A DNA stretch of 21,941 nucleotides from QS-5-54-17 sp964489295 (lineage in GTDB: Bacteria > Patescibacteriota > Saccharimonadia > QS-5-54-17): contig CAZAXT010000013.1 in NCBI GenBank assembly GCA_964489295.1, forward strand, positions 1 to 21,941. Direction: 5' to 3'. Made by a program: the position numbers and the translations under genes. Positions 1 through 7,880 of this stretch are shown here, piece after piece. Under the pieces are notes generated by a model. The model searched no databases, had not been told where the DNA came from, and was given only the letters and a program-made list of their open reading frames with translations. Position 1 is the first letter of the stretch. The number at the start of each line of letters is the position of its first letter.

Positions 1-214
1 AATTCATCACATGGTGAACCGGGTACCCGTTTACCGCCAGTGATCGCCGCAGCATATCCGCAGCGACGAACCCCCGCAAGTTGCCGATATGAATATGGTC
101 GTAGACGGTCGGCCCGCAGGAGTATATCCGCACCGTATCTTGGAGCGGTTCAAACTCCTCGTTCTGTTTGTGCAGACTGTTATGCAGCGTCAGCCGTTGC
201 TTTGTCTTCTTCAT
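1..214 (-). CDS. cysS: Cysteinyl-tRNA synthetase, N-terminal fragment (runs off the window)
   Basis: Class I aminoacyl-tRNA synthetase that charges tRNA-Cys in the cytosol. Reading the minus strand from the ATG at 214 gives 71 codons before the window edge. Residues 32-39 read SCGPTVYD, the CysRS signature whose Cys33 is a zinc ligand. HIGN at 42-45 is the family's form of the class I HIGH motif. The catalytic remainder, KMSKS loop and anticodon-binding region lie outside the window. The ATG lies inside the 3' end of the upstream DHH phosphoesterase gene, so the two genes overlap by 35 nt and are probably translationally coupled. The Shine-Dalgarno is weak. Identification rests on the signature and is firm; the exact start is less so. 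Confidence 0.9.
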   Translation of the reverse strand, partial: MKKTKQRLTLHNSLHKQNEEFEPLQDTVRIYSCGPTVYDHIHIGNLRGFVAADMLRRSLAVNGYPVHHVMN

Positions 215-1202
215 CGATGTACTCGCTTATAACCGGGACGATCTCTTCTATTACTTGCTCATGGGTGACATCAGGGAAACGACAGCTGGCTGCCCTATCA
301 TGGCCACCCCCGCCAAAATGCTCCGCTGTCTTGCGGGCAACATCCAGGTTAGCTCGCATAGAGGCATTGCTATAGCCGTTCCGTTCAGTGATGGTAACTG
401 AAATATCAACACCTTTGATCATACGGAGGTCTTGCTTCATCCGTTCTATAACCAATTGATCATCACCGAGCCCGTTGTATTCCTCTTGCGTAAAATAGGT
501 AATCGCAATCCGATTGTCGTCAAAAAACTGTGCTCTTTGCAGTGCGGTGGCTTTGAGCGGTATTTCCGAAGGGGAAAGACTGTTGGATTGCTCTATATTG
601 TATCGTAAAAGTTCTAAGTCGGCTCCTCGATCTACCAAGTACCCCATAGCAGCGAACGTGCGGGATGTTGTGTTTTTGGTGCTTAAGTTGACCGTATCAG
701 CTTTTATACCTGCAGCTAATCCGTAGGCGGCTTCAGCGTCGATGTGCCAGTCGAATTCGCGAGCCAGTTCTACGATTTGTTGACTACTGGCTCCCGCTTC
801 TTCGTCGATCAGGAGAGTAATATTCTCTCCTTCAAGTTGACCAGTAGTAGAAGCGTGGTGATCGATACAAAAGAGTGGTCGGTTAAGGATGGTTCCTTTA
901 TGTTTCGACCATGTTTTCTCCAGCTGATTCAAAGTGGAACTGTCTACGAGTATAGCGACATCATACGTATCCGGTAATTCATTCGTGACCCGATCCCATC
1001 CCGGCATATGGTGCAAATACGGTGGTACATCGTCATGACAAAACATGGTCACCGTTTTACCCAGATCAGTCAGCGCTGATTCCAGCCCAAGACTGGAGCC
1101 GAGACTATCGGCATCGACATGCTCTGCCTGCACCACTACAACATGTTCCGCTTGATCGACATGCTGTTTAAAGTCATCCAATTGTTCTTGTGTGTATATC
1201 AT
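180..1202 (-). CDS. DHH/DHHA1 family phosphoesterase (NrnA/RecJ-like)
   Basis: A 340-aa two-domain phosphoesterase, close in size to NrnA proteins, which degrade nanoRNA or dephosphorylate pAp; the exact substrate cannot be told from sequence. The DHH domain shows the metal-binding set: H28-x-D30-x-D32, D87-S88, the D114-H115-H116 triad, and D169 in GIKADT. The DHHA1 domain near the C-terminus has the glycine-rich substrate loop GGGGH at 297-301 followed by RAASC. There is no signal peptide or membrane segment. Its start overlaps the recR stop by 4 nt (ATGA), with AAGGA about 11 nt upstream, and its 3' end overlaps cysS. Expression therefore probably follows the ybaB-recR transcript. Confidence 0.88.
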   Translation of the reverse strand: MIYTQEQLDDFKQHVDQAEHVVVVQAEHVDADSLGSSLGLESALTDLGKTVTMFCHDDVPPYLHHMPGWDRVTNELPDTYDVAILVDSSTLNQLEKTWSKHKGTILNRPLFCIDHHASTTGQLEGENITLLIDEEAGASSQQIVELAREFDWHIDAEAAYGLAAGIKADTVNLSTKNTTSRTFAAMGYLVDRGADLELLRYNIEQSNSLSPSEIPLKATALQRAQFFDDNRIAITYFTQEEYNGLGDDQLVIERMKQDLRMIKGVDISVTITERNGYSNASMRANLDVARKTAEHFGGGGHDRAASCRFPDVTHEQVIEEIVPVISEYIDEEDKATADAA

Positions 1203-1783
1203 AATGATTGGCGTCCTTCCAGCGCCCGTGACAAAGTAGTTTCATCAGCGTACTCCAGATCGCTGCCCATGGGAAGACCGCGGGCTAAGCGAGTGATGGA
1301 TACATCGGGGAGCATCCGGCGGATATAATGGGCGGTTGCCTCGCCTTCCACGCTGGGATTGGTGGCCAGGATCAGCTCAGTGATGGATGAGTCTTCGACC
1401 CGGTTTTTGAGCGTATCCAGATTGATGTTCTCCGGCCCCACTCCATCAACCGGTGAAATGATGCCGCCCAGTACGTGATACCGGCCCTTGAAAGCGCTGG
1501 TTCGCTCCAAGGCAATGACATCCAACGCATCCTCCACGATGGCCAACGCGGATTCATCCCGATCCGAGTCATTGCAGACATCGCATGTCTCACCCGCCGT
1601 CAAGTTGTGGCATATCGTACATTCACGTACGCCATCATGCAGCCCCAATAGTGCGTTAGCCAAATCCGTCGCCGGTTGCTGACCCTGTTTGAGAATGTGC
1701 ATAGCTAACCGCTCCGCCGTACGCGGGCCGATACCGGGTAACTTGCGCAACTCGTCGATCAAATCCGCCAGTGCTTGGGGCAT
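1199..1783 (-). CDS. recR: Recombination protein RecR
   Basis: RecR works with RecF/RecO to load RecA on gapped DNA. All hallmark parts are present in a normal-length protein of 194 aa: a helix-hairpin-helix at about 11-28 (LPGIGPRTAERLA), a four-cysteine zinc finger (C55, C58, C67, C70), a Toprim domain with its acidic VED at 83-85, the EGEAT loop at 146-150, and the C-terminal RLARGLPMGSDLEYAD stretch. It starts 2 nt after the ybaB stop codon and overlaps the next gene by 4 nt. The ybaB-recR pair is a very common bacterial arrangement, usually together with dnaX; here dnaX lies about 6 kb away. Confidence 0.97.
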   Translation of the reverse strand: MPQALADLIDELRKLPGIGPRTAERLAMHILKQGQQPATDLANALLGLHDGVRECTICHNLTAGETCDVCNDSDRDESALAIVEDALDVIALERTSAFKGRYHVLGGIISPVDGVGPENINLDTLKNRVEDSSITELILATNPSVEGEATAHYIRRMLPDVSITRLARGLPMGSDLEYADETTLSRALEGRQSL

Positions 1784-1785
1784 GG

Positions 1786-2073
1786 TTACATTCCGAGATT
1801 CAAATCACCACCCATATTTTTCATTTTGTCGGCAGCGATTTGCTGGGATTTACTGATGGCCTGGGTAATGGCCGATTCCAGCCATTTTTCCAGTTTTTCC
1901 TGATCCTGTGTCCGCTCGGAATCCAGCGTTACGTCTTTGACTTTTTGCTCGCCGTTGATCTGGATCTTAACCGCGCCATCGCCAGCTTCGACTTCCACGA
2001 CTTCTTTGGCAAGCTCTTTTTGCATCTTGCGCATTTGCATGGCCTGTTTCGGACTCATACCGCTTGGATTCAT
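1786..2073 (-). CDS. ybaB: YbaB/EbfC family nucleoid-associated DNA-binding protein
   Basis: A small (95 aa) dimeric DNA-binding protein of the YbaB/EbfC family. Visible features are the N-terminal helix rich in Met, Lys and Gln (about 8-25), the central beta segment with VEVEAGDGAVKIQINGEQ (about 26-43), and the C-terminal helix ending in the Gly/Met-rich tail typical of the family. It is the first gene of a minus-strand cluster with recR. The start is supported by an AGAGAGG Shine-Dalgarno at 2080-2086, 6 nt before the ATG, and an extended -10 promoter lies just upstream. The family role (nucleoid organisation, possibly recombination mediator) is general knowledge; nothing in the sequence refines it. 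Confidence 0.93.
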   Translation of the reverse strand: MNPSGMSPKQAMQMRKMQKELAKEVVEVEAGDGAVKIQINGEQKVKDVTLDSERTQDQEKLEKWLESAITQAISKSQQIAADKMKNMGGDLNLGM

Positions 2074-2100
2074 ACAATACCTCTCTATTATTACCGTACT

Positions 2101-2109
2101 ATTGTAACA
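2101..2109 (-). promoter_or_regulatory. Extended -10 promoter for ybaB-recR-DHH-cysS
   Basis: On the minus strand the bases read TGTTACAAT, matching the extended -10 form TGnTATAAT with one mismatch. The predicted transcript start, about 7 nt downstream, leaves a 5' leader of roughly 20 nt with the AGAGAGG ribosome site. No good -35 box sits at 16-18 nt, which is usual for extended -10 promoters. Placement between two same-strand operons supports it. Confidence 0.5.
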
Positions 2110-2134
2110 TCCCGGTCGGCCGGAAATACCGGTA

Positions 2135-3655
2135 TCATCCGCCCATTACCCGGAATTTTTGCATGACTGCCTGGTTGAATTTGAATACCCGACTCCGGGA
2201 ATGCCAATCATCGGGGATTGGAGGCATGTTGCCACGCGGAGTGAGCAACCATACCCTATCCCCGGTATCATAGGCGGATATCTCCTTGACTAACTGCGCT
2301 TCCCTGCCCGTAATAATACTGGCATTCCCTCGATCGTAGCCGGGATCGGTCGTGCGTACCGTAGCGGAGGTTTCATTGTAATGTACGGCGTCAAAATACA
2401 TATACAAACCGGAATTCGCCACCAGAATCTCCTCTCCGGTCCGGTGCCGTTCATTCAGTACACTCATGGTTTCCTTCATATCGTGGGCCAGGTATCGGTC
2501 CCAGCTGTAATTGCCCAGCGCATAAAACGTATATATGCCGATACCAAACTGGATCACGATAATACCGATGAGTCCGTACCGGAGCCACGGCTTTCCCTTC
2601 AACAGCCAGATAGATACGCCGAGCAAGCCGTACCAAAACGGCGCGAAATAGACGAAATAACGGTCTACATAGACTGAAGATTCAGATAGCGCATAGGAAG
2701 CAGCCAGAATGACAAACAGCGGCAAGATCGCTGCCATAGCCAGCAGCCGAAGTTTATCCCTGTTTTCCGGGTTAGCGCGCCAGGCCAAGAAGACACATGC
2801 CGCAATAGCGGCAAACGCGAGCCCGAATAGCATCTGGTGCCACCATGCCAATACCCCCGCTCCGATATTGCTTTGGTAGAAAATTACCGTATGGAACGGA
2901 TCAAGCAGGGTTTCGGGAGGCACCCAGAACCCGCCGCTTACACTTTCGGTCTGGGCGAACGCGATCGGCGCCCATGGCAGGAAGGCGACCGCCGCTCCGC
3001 AGATGCTGTAGAGCCACCACTGTTGTCGGCGGATGACGTGCGTGACCCGTTTCCATGTCGGTTTGACGCTTCCCGCTTGGTAGCGGAACAGATACACTCC
3101 GTGCACGAGCACGACCGGAAAGGTGAAATAGTGCGTGTACAGTGCAGCCGCGATACACATGCCGTACAATACTGCGTGGATCACTCGCCGGTCTTCCAGG
3201 TAACGCAGTAAAAACCACGTACTTCCCACAAGAAGCAGCGTTGCAAGGGTGTACATCCGGGCTTCGATGCCATACCGCAACAGAAACGGTCCGAGTGCGG
3301 CGACCACGATTCCCCATCGGGCGGCAACCGGGTGAACGAACCGTTTCAGTATCCGATACAAAACAACCAGGGCGCCCAACAGAAACAGGATGCTTAGTCC
3401 GCGGATCGCCATATCGTTTTGTCCGAACACCGACATCCATCCATGAAGGAGAATATAGTACAACGGTGGATGTACATCCGCCGCGGTTGTGGCGATGACA
3501 CCGGGGATGTCCCGCATAGCTAGCACCACGCTGAAACTTTCATCATGCCAGAAACTGAAACGTGTCGCGTTTACCAATTGCAAAGCCGCCGATATTACGA
3601 TTGCGCTGCCCGCCCAGTATATATCCCGGGAGTAACGACGGATGTATTTAATCAT
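2135..3655 (-). CDS. GT39/PMT_2-type GT-C glycosyltransferase, integral membrane
   Basis: A polytopic membrane protein of the GT-C fold, which transfers sugar from a polyprenyl-phosphate donor to an acceptor outside the membrane. The first periplasmic-type loop has the acidic pair in FWHDESFS (D38, E39 in this numbering). A second motif DVHPPLYY follows at 60-67, then EARMYTL at about 131-137, as in ArnT/PMT-like enzymes. About ten hydrophobic segments are visible. I chose the ATG at 3655 because GGGGTGAT precedes it at good spacing; a GTG at 3664 would add three residues. It overlaps the GT2 gene and ends the dnaB-linked operon. Acceptor and sugar are unknown. Confidence 0.85.
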   Translation of the reverse strand: MIKYIRRYSRDIYWAGSAIVISAALQLVNATRFSFWHDESFSVVLAMRDIPGVIATTAADVHPPLYYILLHGWMSVFGQNDMAIRGLSILFLLGALVVLYRILKRFVHPVAARWGIVVAALGPFLLRYGIEARMYTLATLLLVGSTWFLLRYLEDRRVIHAVLYGMCIAAALYTHYFTFPVVLVHGVYLFRYQAGSVKPTWKRVTHVIRRQQWWLYSICGAAVAFLPWAPIAFAQTESVSGGFWVPPETLLDPFHTVIFYQSNIGAGVLAWWHQMLFGLAFAAIAACVFLAWRANPENRDKLRLLAMAAILPLFVILAASYALSESSVYVDRYFVYFAPFWYGLLGVSIWLLKGKPWLRYGLIGIIVIQFGIGIYTFYALGNYSWDRYLAHDMKETMSVLNERHRTGEEILVANSGLYMYFDAVHYNETSATVRTTDPGYDRGNASIITGREAQLVKEISAYDTGDRVWLLTPRGNMPPIPDDWHSRSRVFKFNQAVMQKFRVMGG

Positions 3656-4373
3656 AGGTATCACCCCACATATTCCATCGGATTTTCACCAGATCACGCA
3701 ACGTTGATATGGCACCGGTGACCGCTGTATTGCCCAGTGCGCTCCCGGCAACGTCCTGCCAATCCGGCAACGGGATGGTGGTTACCGTATATCCATGTTT
3801 TTTTGCGATCGCCAGGAGCTCGATATCAAAACCCCACCCGGGTATCGTTTGGCGGGGGAAAAGTACATCCGCCACGTCATCTCTGAATACTTTGAATCCG
3901 CACTGGGTATCCCGGATCCCGAGTGACAACAACCACCGTATGGGTATATTACCCATGCTGGAGATCCATTTACGGAAGCCTGTATGGCTTTCCTGCAAAT
4001 CCCGGACGCCGATAATGATATCGGCATTTTGGTTCATGTGCGCTTTGACGATGTGTAAATGATGCAACGGCGTCGCCATATCGGCGTCCATGAACATCCG
4101 GTATCTTCCCGTGGCACGGTACATACCGTGTTGCACGTCAGCTCCTTTACCGTTTTGCTCGGACAACTCGAATACGTGCAACCGGGGAAATAAAGACCGT
4201 TTATCGCGAGCTATATCAGCTGTGCCATCAGTGCTATCGGCAGCAACTACGATCACTTCCACAACGTTGAAGATGTCCGCGTTCACATATTTTGCCAGAG
4301 CGTCCAATGACTCCCCCAGCCGGTCGGCTTCATGGAACGCCGGTATTACGATGCTGAGATCCGGTGTGTTCAT
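3648..4373 (-). CDS. Family 2 glycosyltransferase, polyprenyl-phosphate sugar synthase type (DPM1/ALG5-like)
   Basis: A 241-aa cytoplasmic GT-A enzyme. It starts with the LSIVIPAFHEADRL strand-loop (6-19) that binds the nucleotide sugar. GKGADVQHGM (75-84) and the D96-A-D98 metal-binding motif follow, then RDTQCGFKVF (154-163) and GWGFDIELL (179-187), which are typical of dolichyl-phosphate glucose/mannose synthases. It has no C-terminal membrane helices. The likely job is to make the polyprenyl-phosphate-linked sugar that the two GT-C enzymes on either side use. Its start overlaps the GtrA-fusion stop by 4 nt and its end overlaps the next gene. No clear Shine-Dalgarno is present, consistent with coupling. 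Which sugar it uses is not visible. Confidence 0.9.
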   Translation of the reverse strand: MNTPDLSIVIPAFHEADRLGESLDALAKYVNADIFNVVEVIVVAADSTDGTADIARDKRSLFPRLHVFELSEQNGKGADVQHGMYRATGRYRMFMDADMATPLHHLHIVKAHMNQNADIIIGVRDLQESHTGFRKWISSMGNIPIRWLLSLGIRDTQCGFKVFRDDVADVLFPRQTIPGWGFDIELLAIAKKHGYTVTTIPLPDWQDVAGSALGNTAVTGAISTLRDLVKIRWNMWGDTYD

Positions 4374-6394
4374 GGTGTATATACTGTATATAGTAGCGTA
4401 TCTGGACGTTTTTCGGAATAGACATTCTCGGCTTGATAATCAGAAAAATCTATATGTTCAGTTGTCTCATCCCGGGGAACGATAATGAAAGAAGCCGATG
4501 CATGCTGTAGATCATTTCGGTTTTCCGGCAAAACTGTTCCATATTCGGAATCGGTCAGATACCGCACAATCTTTCCTGATGTGCCGTCGACGACTATGAT
4601 CGTATCATCCGGTAAATCCGTATGATTTATATAGCGGGCAGTGCGAAACGCGTGTTCGTGATACGTTTCGAACACTTCCGGGGTATTCGCCCAGGCAACG
4701 AAGTAGTGTTGCCAGTTATAAAACGTCGAAACCCCGAGCGTTATGACGATTACCGCAACGGCAGATTGCAATGCCAAAACGTTCCGCGGGAAAACACCCC
4801 GCCACCGGGCGAACAATTCGATAAGACCGATCGAAGCCAGTATATAGACGATCGGCATCATGGCAAGGTTTCGCACCGTTGCCGGTATATCCGGATTTTC
4901 AAACAGATTGATCAGGAAAACACTGCCGAGAATGGCTAACAATACCCCATAACGGATATCTCTGAATCGTCGGAGCGCCAATAATACCCCCAACACAGAC
5001 AGAACTCCGGTGACACCGCTCAATAACGGCATACCCGGTAGATTGTAAAGTACGGTGTGGTCGCCTTCGATGTGAAAGATACCGAGCGCGGCGATACCGT
5101 CATACAGGAGCCCGAGTCCGGTGTATAGCGGCATCTGTAATGCTGCTACCAATGCTTCGCCTTCCGCCCGGATACGGGATAAACCGTCCGACAACGCACT
5201 AAAGATGAGCAGTGGCGCACCGGTGATCGCCATACTCAAGAGGACGATTAGTATCGGCTGGCCCGCGTATTTCAACCGGTCACGGTAATACCGTCTGGCG
5301 TAAACGGCGAGCAGAAGGATGAGCACGAACCACACATAGTATGGAATGCCGCCATACCACAATCCACCCACCGCGATGCCGGTCGCTACATACCACAATG
5401 CTTTGTTTGTCTGAATCGCCTTAGCAATCGCCCACATCGCGAGCGGTACCAAAACCGGGATGATCGCCGTGTAATCGCTGACTCTACTGATATGCACCGC
5501 CCATGGCGCACTTGCCATCAGGAAAGCGGCTACGAACGCCGTTCGGCGACTGAACCAGGCTTGTGCCGCCATGTACGTCAACAATACCGCCAGGATACCG
5601 AGAACTGCCGGGATTATCCGGAGTGCCAGCATGGTTTTGCCGAGCAAAAGTACGCTGCCCGCCTGCAGGAACGCATACGGCGCTCCCATGATACCCGTGG
5701 CTTGATTAATCGCAGTGATATCACCTTCGGCAAGTGAAGCAGCGAGCAACCCGTCAGCTGCTTCACTTGGATGCAACCCCGGCGGTAACGTGTCCAATTG
5801 CCACACCCTGAATACCGCAGCTAATACCAACACTCCTACCAGTAGTAGGTAATATCGATAATCGGCAAACCAGTCTCCGATAACGTCGAAAATATGACTC
5901 CGGCGATCGTTGAATACGACATTCCGATACAACAGGTAATTCCATATCATACTGAACACCGTCGCGACCACTTTGGCACCGTTATTGAAAACGAACTCCT
6001 GGCTCAAAACGCTGTCCAGTCCGATGGCAGTTACGATGGTGTACCCCAGCGAAAGTGGTGTTTCCCATGCATACAGAAGCAGCGAAATGATGCCGGTCTG
6101 GATGATGTACAAACCGGCCGCCGTCACCAACACGAACAGGGCCGCCTGTACCAGGACCCGACGGGATTGGGAGCCGAACACATAGGTTTTGTTGGCAATG
6201 AAGCTGAAAATCATCGCCAGTGTGGTCGATATCAAGTGTGCGGGTATGGCCGCCAGACCGAACACGGCAAAGGCTACATTGAACACGCTGAAATCGATCA
6301 AGGTATTCATGACACCGGTAATGCCGAATTTGCCGACCTGCCTCCCTTCCTCTTTGATAGGGTTATAGCTATCTTTTGTTTTTTTAATCATCAT
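4370..6394 (-). CDS. Fusion of a GtrA-like domain with a GT39-like GT-C glycosyltransferase
   Basis: A 674-aa membrane protein with two modules. Residues about 21-163 form a GtrA domain: GVMNTLIDF at 27-35, NKTYVF at 68-73 and WNYLLYRNVVF at 151-161, over four hydrophobic helices. GtrA proteins are thought to flip or present polyprenyl-linked sugars. From about 182 to the end is a GT-C type transferase with many membrane segments and a soluble tail (about 575-674). The loop-1 motif reads PPGLHPSEAADG (204-215); relatives commonly have Asp-Glu here, but this protein has Ser210-Glu211. Its start overlaps dnaB by 11 nt. With the adjoining GT2 gene it forms a synthesis-flip-transfer set. The domain split is clear; substrate is unknown. 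Confidence 0.85.
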   Translation of the reverse strand: MMIKKTKDSYNPIKEEGRQVGKFGITGVMNTLIDFSVFNVAFAVFGLAAIPAHLISTTLAMIFSFIANKTYVFGSQSRRVLVQAALFVLVTAAGLYIIQTGIISLLLYAWETPLSLGYTIVTAIGLDSVLSQEFVFNNGAKVVATVFSMIWNYLLYRNVVFNDRRSHIFDVIGDWFADYRYYLLLVGVLVLAAVFRVWQLDTLPPGLHPSEAADGLLAASLAEGDITAINQATGIMGAPYAFLQAGSVLLLGKTMLALRIIPAVLGILAVLLTYMAAQAWFSRRTAFVAAFLMASAPWAVHISRVSDYTAIIPVLVPLAMWAIAKAIQTNKALWYVATGIAVGGLWYGGIPYYVWFVLILLLAVYARRYYRDRLKYAGQPILIVLLSMAITGAPLLIFSALSDGLSRIRAEGEALVAALQMPLYTGLGLLYDGIAALGIFHIEGDHTVLYNLPGMPLLSGVTGVLSVLGVLLALRRFRDIRYGVLLAILGSVFLINLFENPDIPATVRNLAMMPIVYILASIGLIELFARWRGVFPRNVLALQSAVAVIVITLGVSTFYNWQHYFVAWANTPEVFETYHEHAFRTARYINHTDLPDDTIIVVDGTSGKIVRYLTDSEYGTVLPENRNDLQHASASFIIVPRDETTEHIDFSDYQAENVYSEKRPDTLLYTVYTP

Positions 6395-7727
6395 GTTTCT
6401 TGTCTATTTGCCGGAATAGCTGCATTTCTCCATGAAAATATAATTCTACCTGGCCGGTCGGCCCGTTCCGGTGTTTTTTGACGAACAAGTCGGTTAAATG
6501 TTCGCGGTCGGTTTCGGGGTTGTAATAGTCTTCCCGGTACAAGAACAATACGACATCGGCGTCCTGCTCAATAGAACCGGATTCACGCAAATCGGCTAGT
6601 TGCGGTATTTGCGGGTTGCGTTGTTCGACCGTCCGGGAAAGCTGGCTCAACGCGATAACCGGCACGTTTAACTCCCGGGCGATTCCTTTCAGCCCGCGGG
6701 AAATCTCGGATACTTCCTGGACACGATTGTCGCCATATTTTCCCTGGCTGCTCATGAGTTGTAAATAGTCGATGATTATCAGGCCCAACCCGTGTTCGTT
6801 CTGGATGCGCCGGGCTTTGGTGCGTATCTCCATAACATTTAGCATCGGCGTGTCATCGATGAAAATCGGTGCCTCGGAAAGATTGCCGTAGGCGGTACCG
6901 ATACGAGCGAAGTCGTCGTCATTAAGGTTTCCTGTACGCAACTTCCAGGAATCCACGCCCGATTCAGCACTGAGCATGCGGTCAACAAGCTGCTCCTGGC
7001 TCATTTCCAGGCTGAAGATACCGACCGGTACACCGTCCGTCGCTGCTACGTGATGGGCCACGTTCAGCGCGAAAGTGGATTTTCCCATAGCCGGCCGGGC
7101 GGCCAGCACTAGCAAGTCCGAGTTCTGCAAACCGGCCAAAACGTTGTCCAGGCTGGAAAATCCGCTGGCCACCCCCCTGAGTTTGCCGTCGCTTTTATTC
7201 AACTCTTCTATCCGGTCAAAGCTTTCATTCAGTACTTCACTGATCGCCCGGAACCCTTTCCCGGTCTTGTGTTCGGACACGTTGTACAAAAGTTGTTCAG
7301 CTTTATCCAGCAACTCGTCCGCGTCGTCACTATCACCGTAACCGAGTTGGGTAATTTCCCCAGCCGCGCTGATCAATCTTCGTAACGTAGCTTTTTTACT
7401 CACGATGTCCCCGTAATAGTAAACATGAGCCGCACTGGGGACTGAGTTGGATAGTTCGGTGATGTACCCGGCGCCGCCCACATCATCGATCACGCCGCTG
7501 TTTTCGAGTTTGTCAGTCAGCGTCAAGACATCGATCGGTTGACGCTTTTCATACAGTTCCAACATGGACCGGAAAATGATTCCGTGCCGTTGTTCATAAA
7601 AATCATCCGGCTGCACCGTATCGGCGATTTTGGTCATCGCGTCGGCATCGAGCAGTATACTCCCGAGTAAACTGCTTTCGGCCTGGATGTTCTGCGGTGG
7701 TAGTGTCGGCGCTTCTTCTTCAGCCAC
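6384..7727 (-). CDS. dnaB: Replicative DNA helicase DnaB
   Basis: Hexameric 5'-3' helicase at the replication fork. Residue numbers here count from the upstream GTG at 7751. The N-terminal domain begins at PPQNIQAESSLLGSILL. The RecA-like domain has Walker A ARPAMGKST (218-226), SLEM (247-250), Walker B LIIIDYLQL (324-332), the SQLSR stretch (369-373) and the arginine-finger region KKHRNGPTG (425-433). There is no intein. Two GTG starts are possible. I prefer 7727 because GGAG lies 7 nt upstream; the one at 7751 lacks a ribosome site and would add 8 residues. It leads an operon with three envelope glycosylation genes, an unusual partnership. Confidence 0.96.
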   Translation of the reverse strand: MAEEEAPTLPPQNIQAESSLLGSILLDADAMTKIADTVQPDDFYEQRHGIIFRSMLELYEKRQPIDVLTLTDKLENSGVIDDVGGAGYITELSNSVPSAAHVYYYGDIVSKKATLRRLISAAGEITQLGYGDSDDADELLDKAEQLLYNVSEHKTGKGFRAISEVLNESFDRIEELNKSDGKLRGVASGFSSLDNVLAGLQNSDLLVLAARPAMGKSTFALNVAHHVAATDGVPVGIFSLEMSQEQLVDRMLSAESGVDSWKLRTGNLNDDDFARIGTAYGNLSEAPIFIDDTPMLNVMEIRTKARRIQNEHGLGLIIIDYLQLMSSQGKYGDNRVQEVSEISRGLKGIARELNVPVIALSQLSRTVEQRNPQIPQLADLRESGSIEQDADVVLFLYREDYYNPETDREHLTDLFVKKHRNGPTGQVELYFHGEMQLFRQIDKKHDD

Positions 7728-7824
7728 TGGTACGCTCCGCTTCAGCCTCACTTACGTAGCATGTAGTACACAATGTGCAACAGGGGCAGAAATATCGCAG
7801 AAAAAAACGTCGTAGTATATAAAG

Positions 7825-7880
7825 CACGTGTTGCGTGTCGTGCGTTGCGTGTTGCATTTTGCGTGTCCCGTGTCGCATTA
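7825..7880. repeat. Degenerate heptanucleotide tandem repeat between dnaX and dnaB
   Basis: Read on the plus strand, seven consecutive 7-mers line up exactly in phase: CACGTGT, TGCGTGT, CGTGCGT, TGCGTGT, TGCATTT, TGCGTGT, CCCGTGT. A decayed eighth unit, CGCATTA, runs into the dnaX stop codon. The consensus is TGCGTGT (ACACGCA on the minus strand). The array begins right after the dnaX stop in the direction of transcription. On the minus strand its distal end can form a weak GCACG/CGTGC stem. A -10-like TATACT for dnaB (7814-7819) lies just beyond it, so the array may sit in the dnaB promoter region. It is not coding in any convincing frame. Confidence 0.7.

Noticed and set aside
6384..7751. 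Intein in dnaB
   Set aside because: The protein has normal DnaB length and uninterrupted Walker A and B regions.
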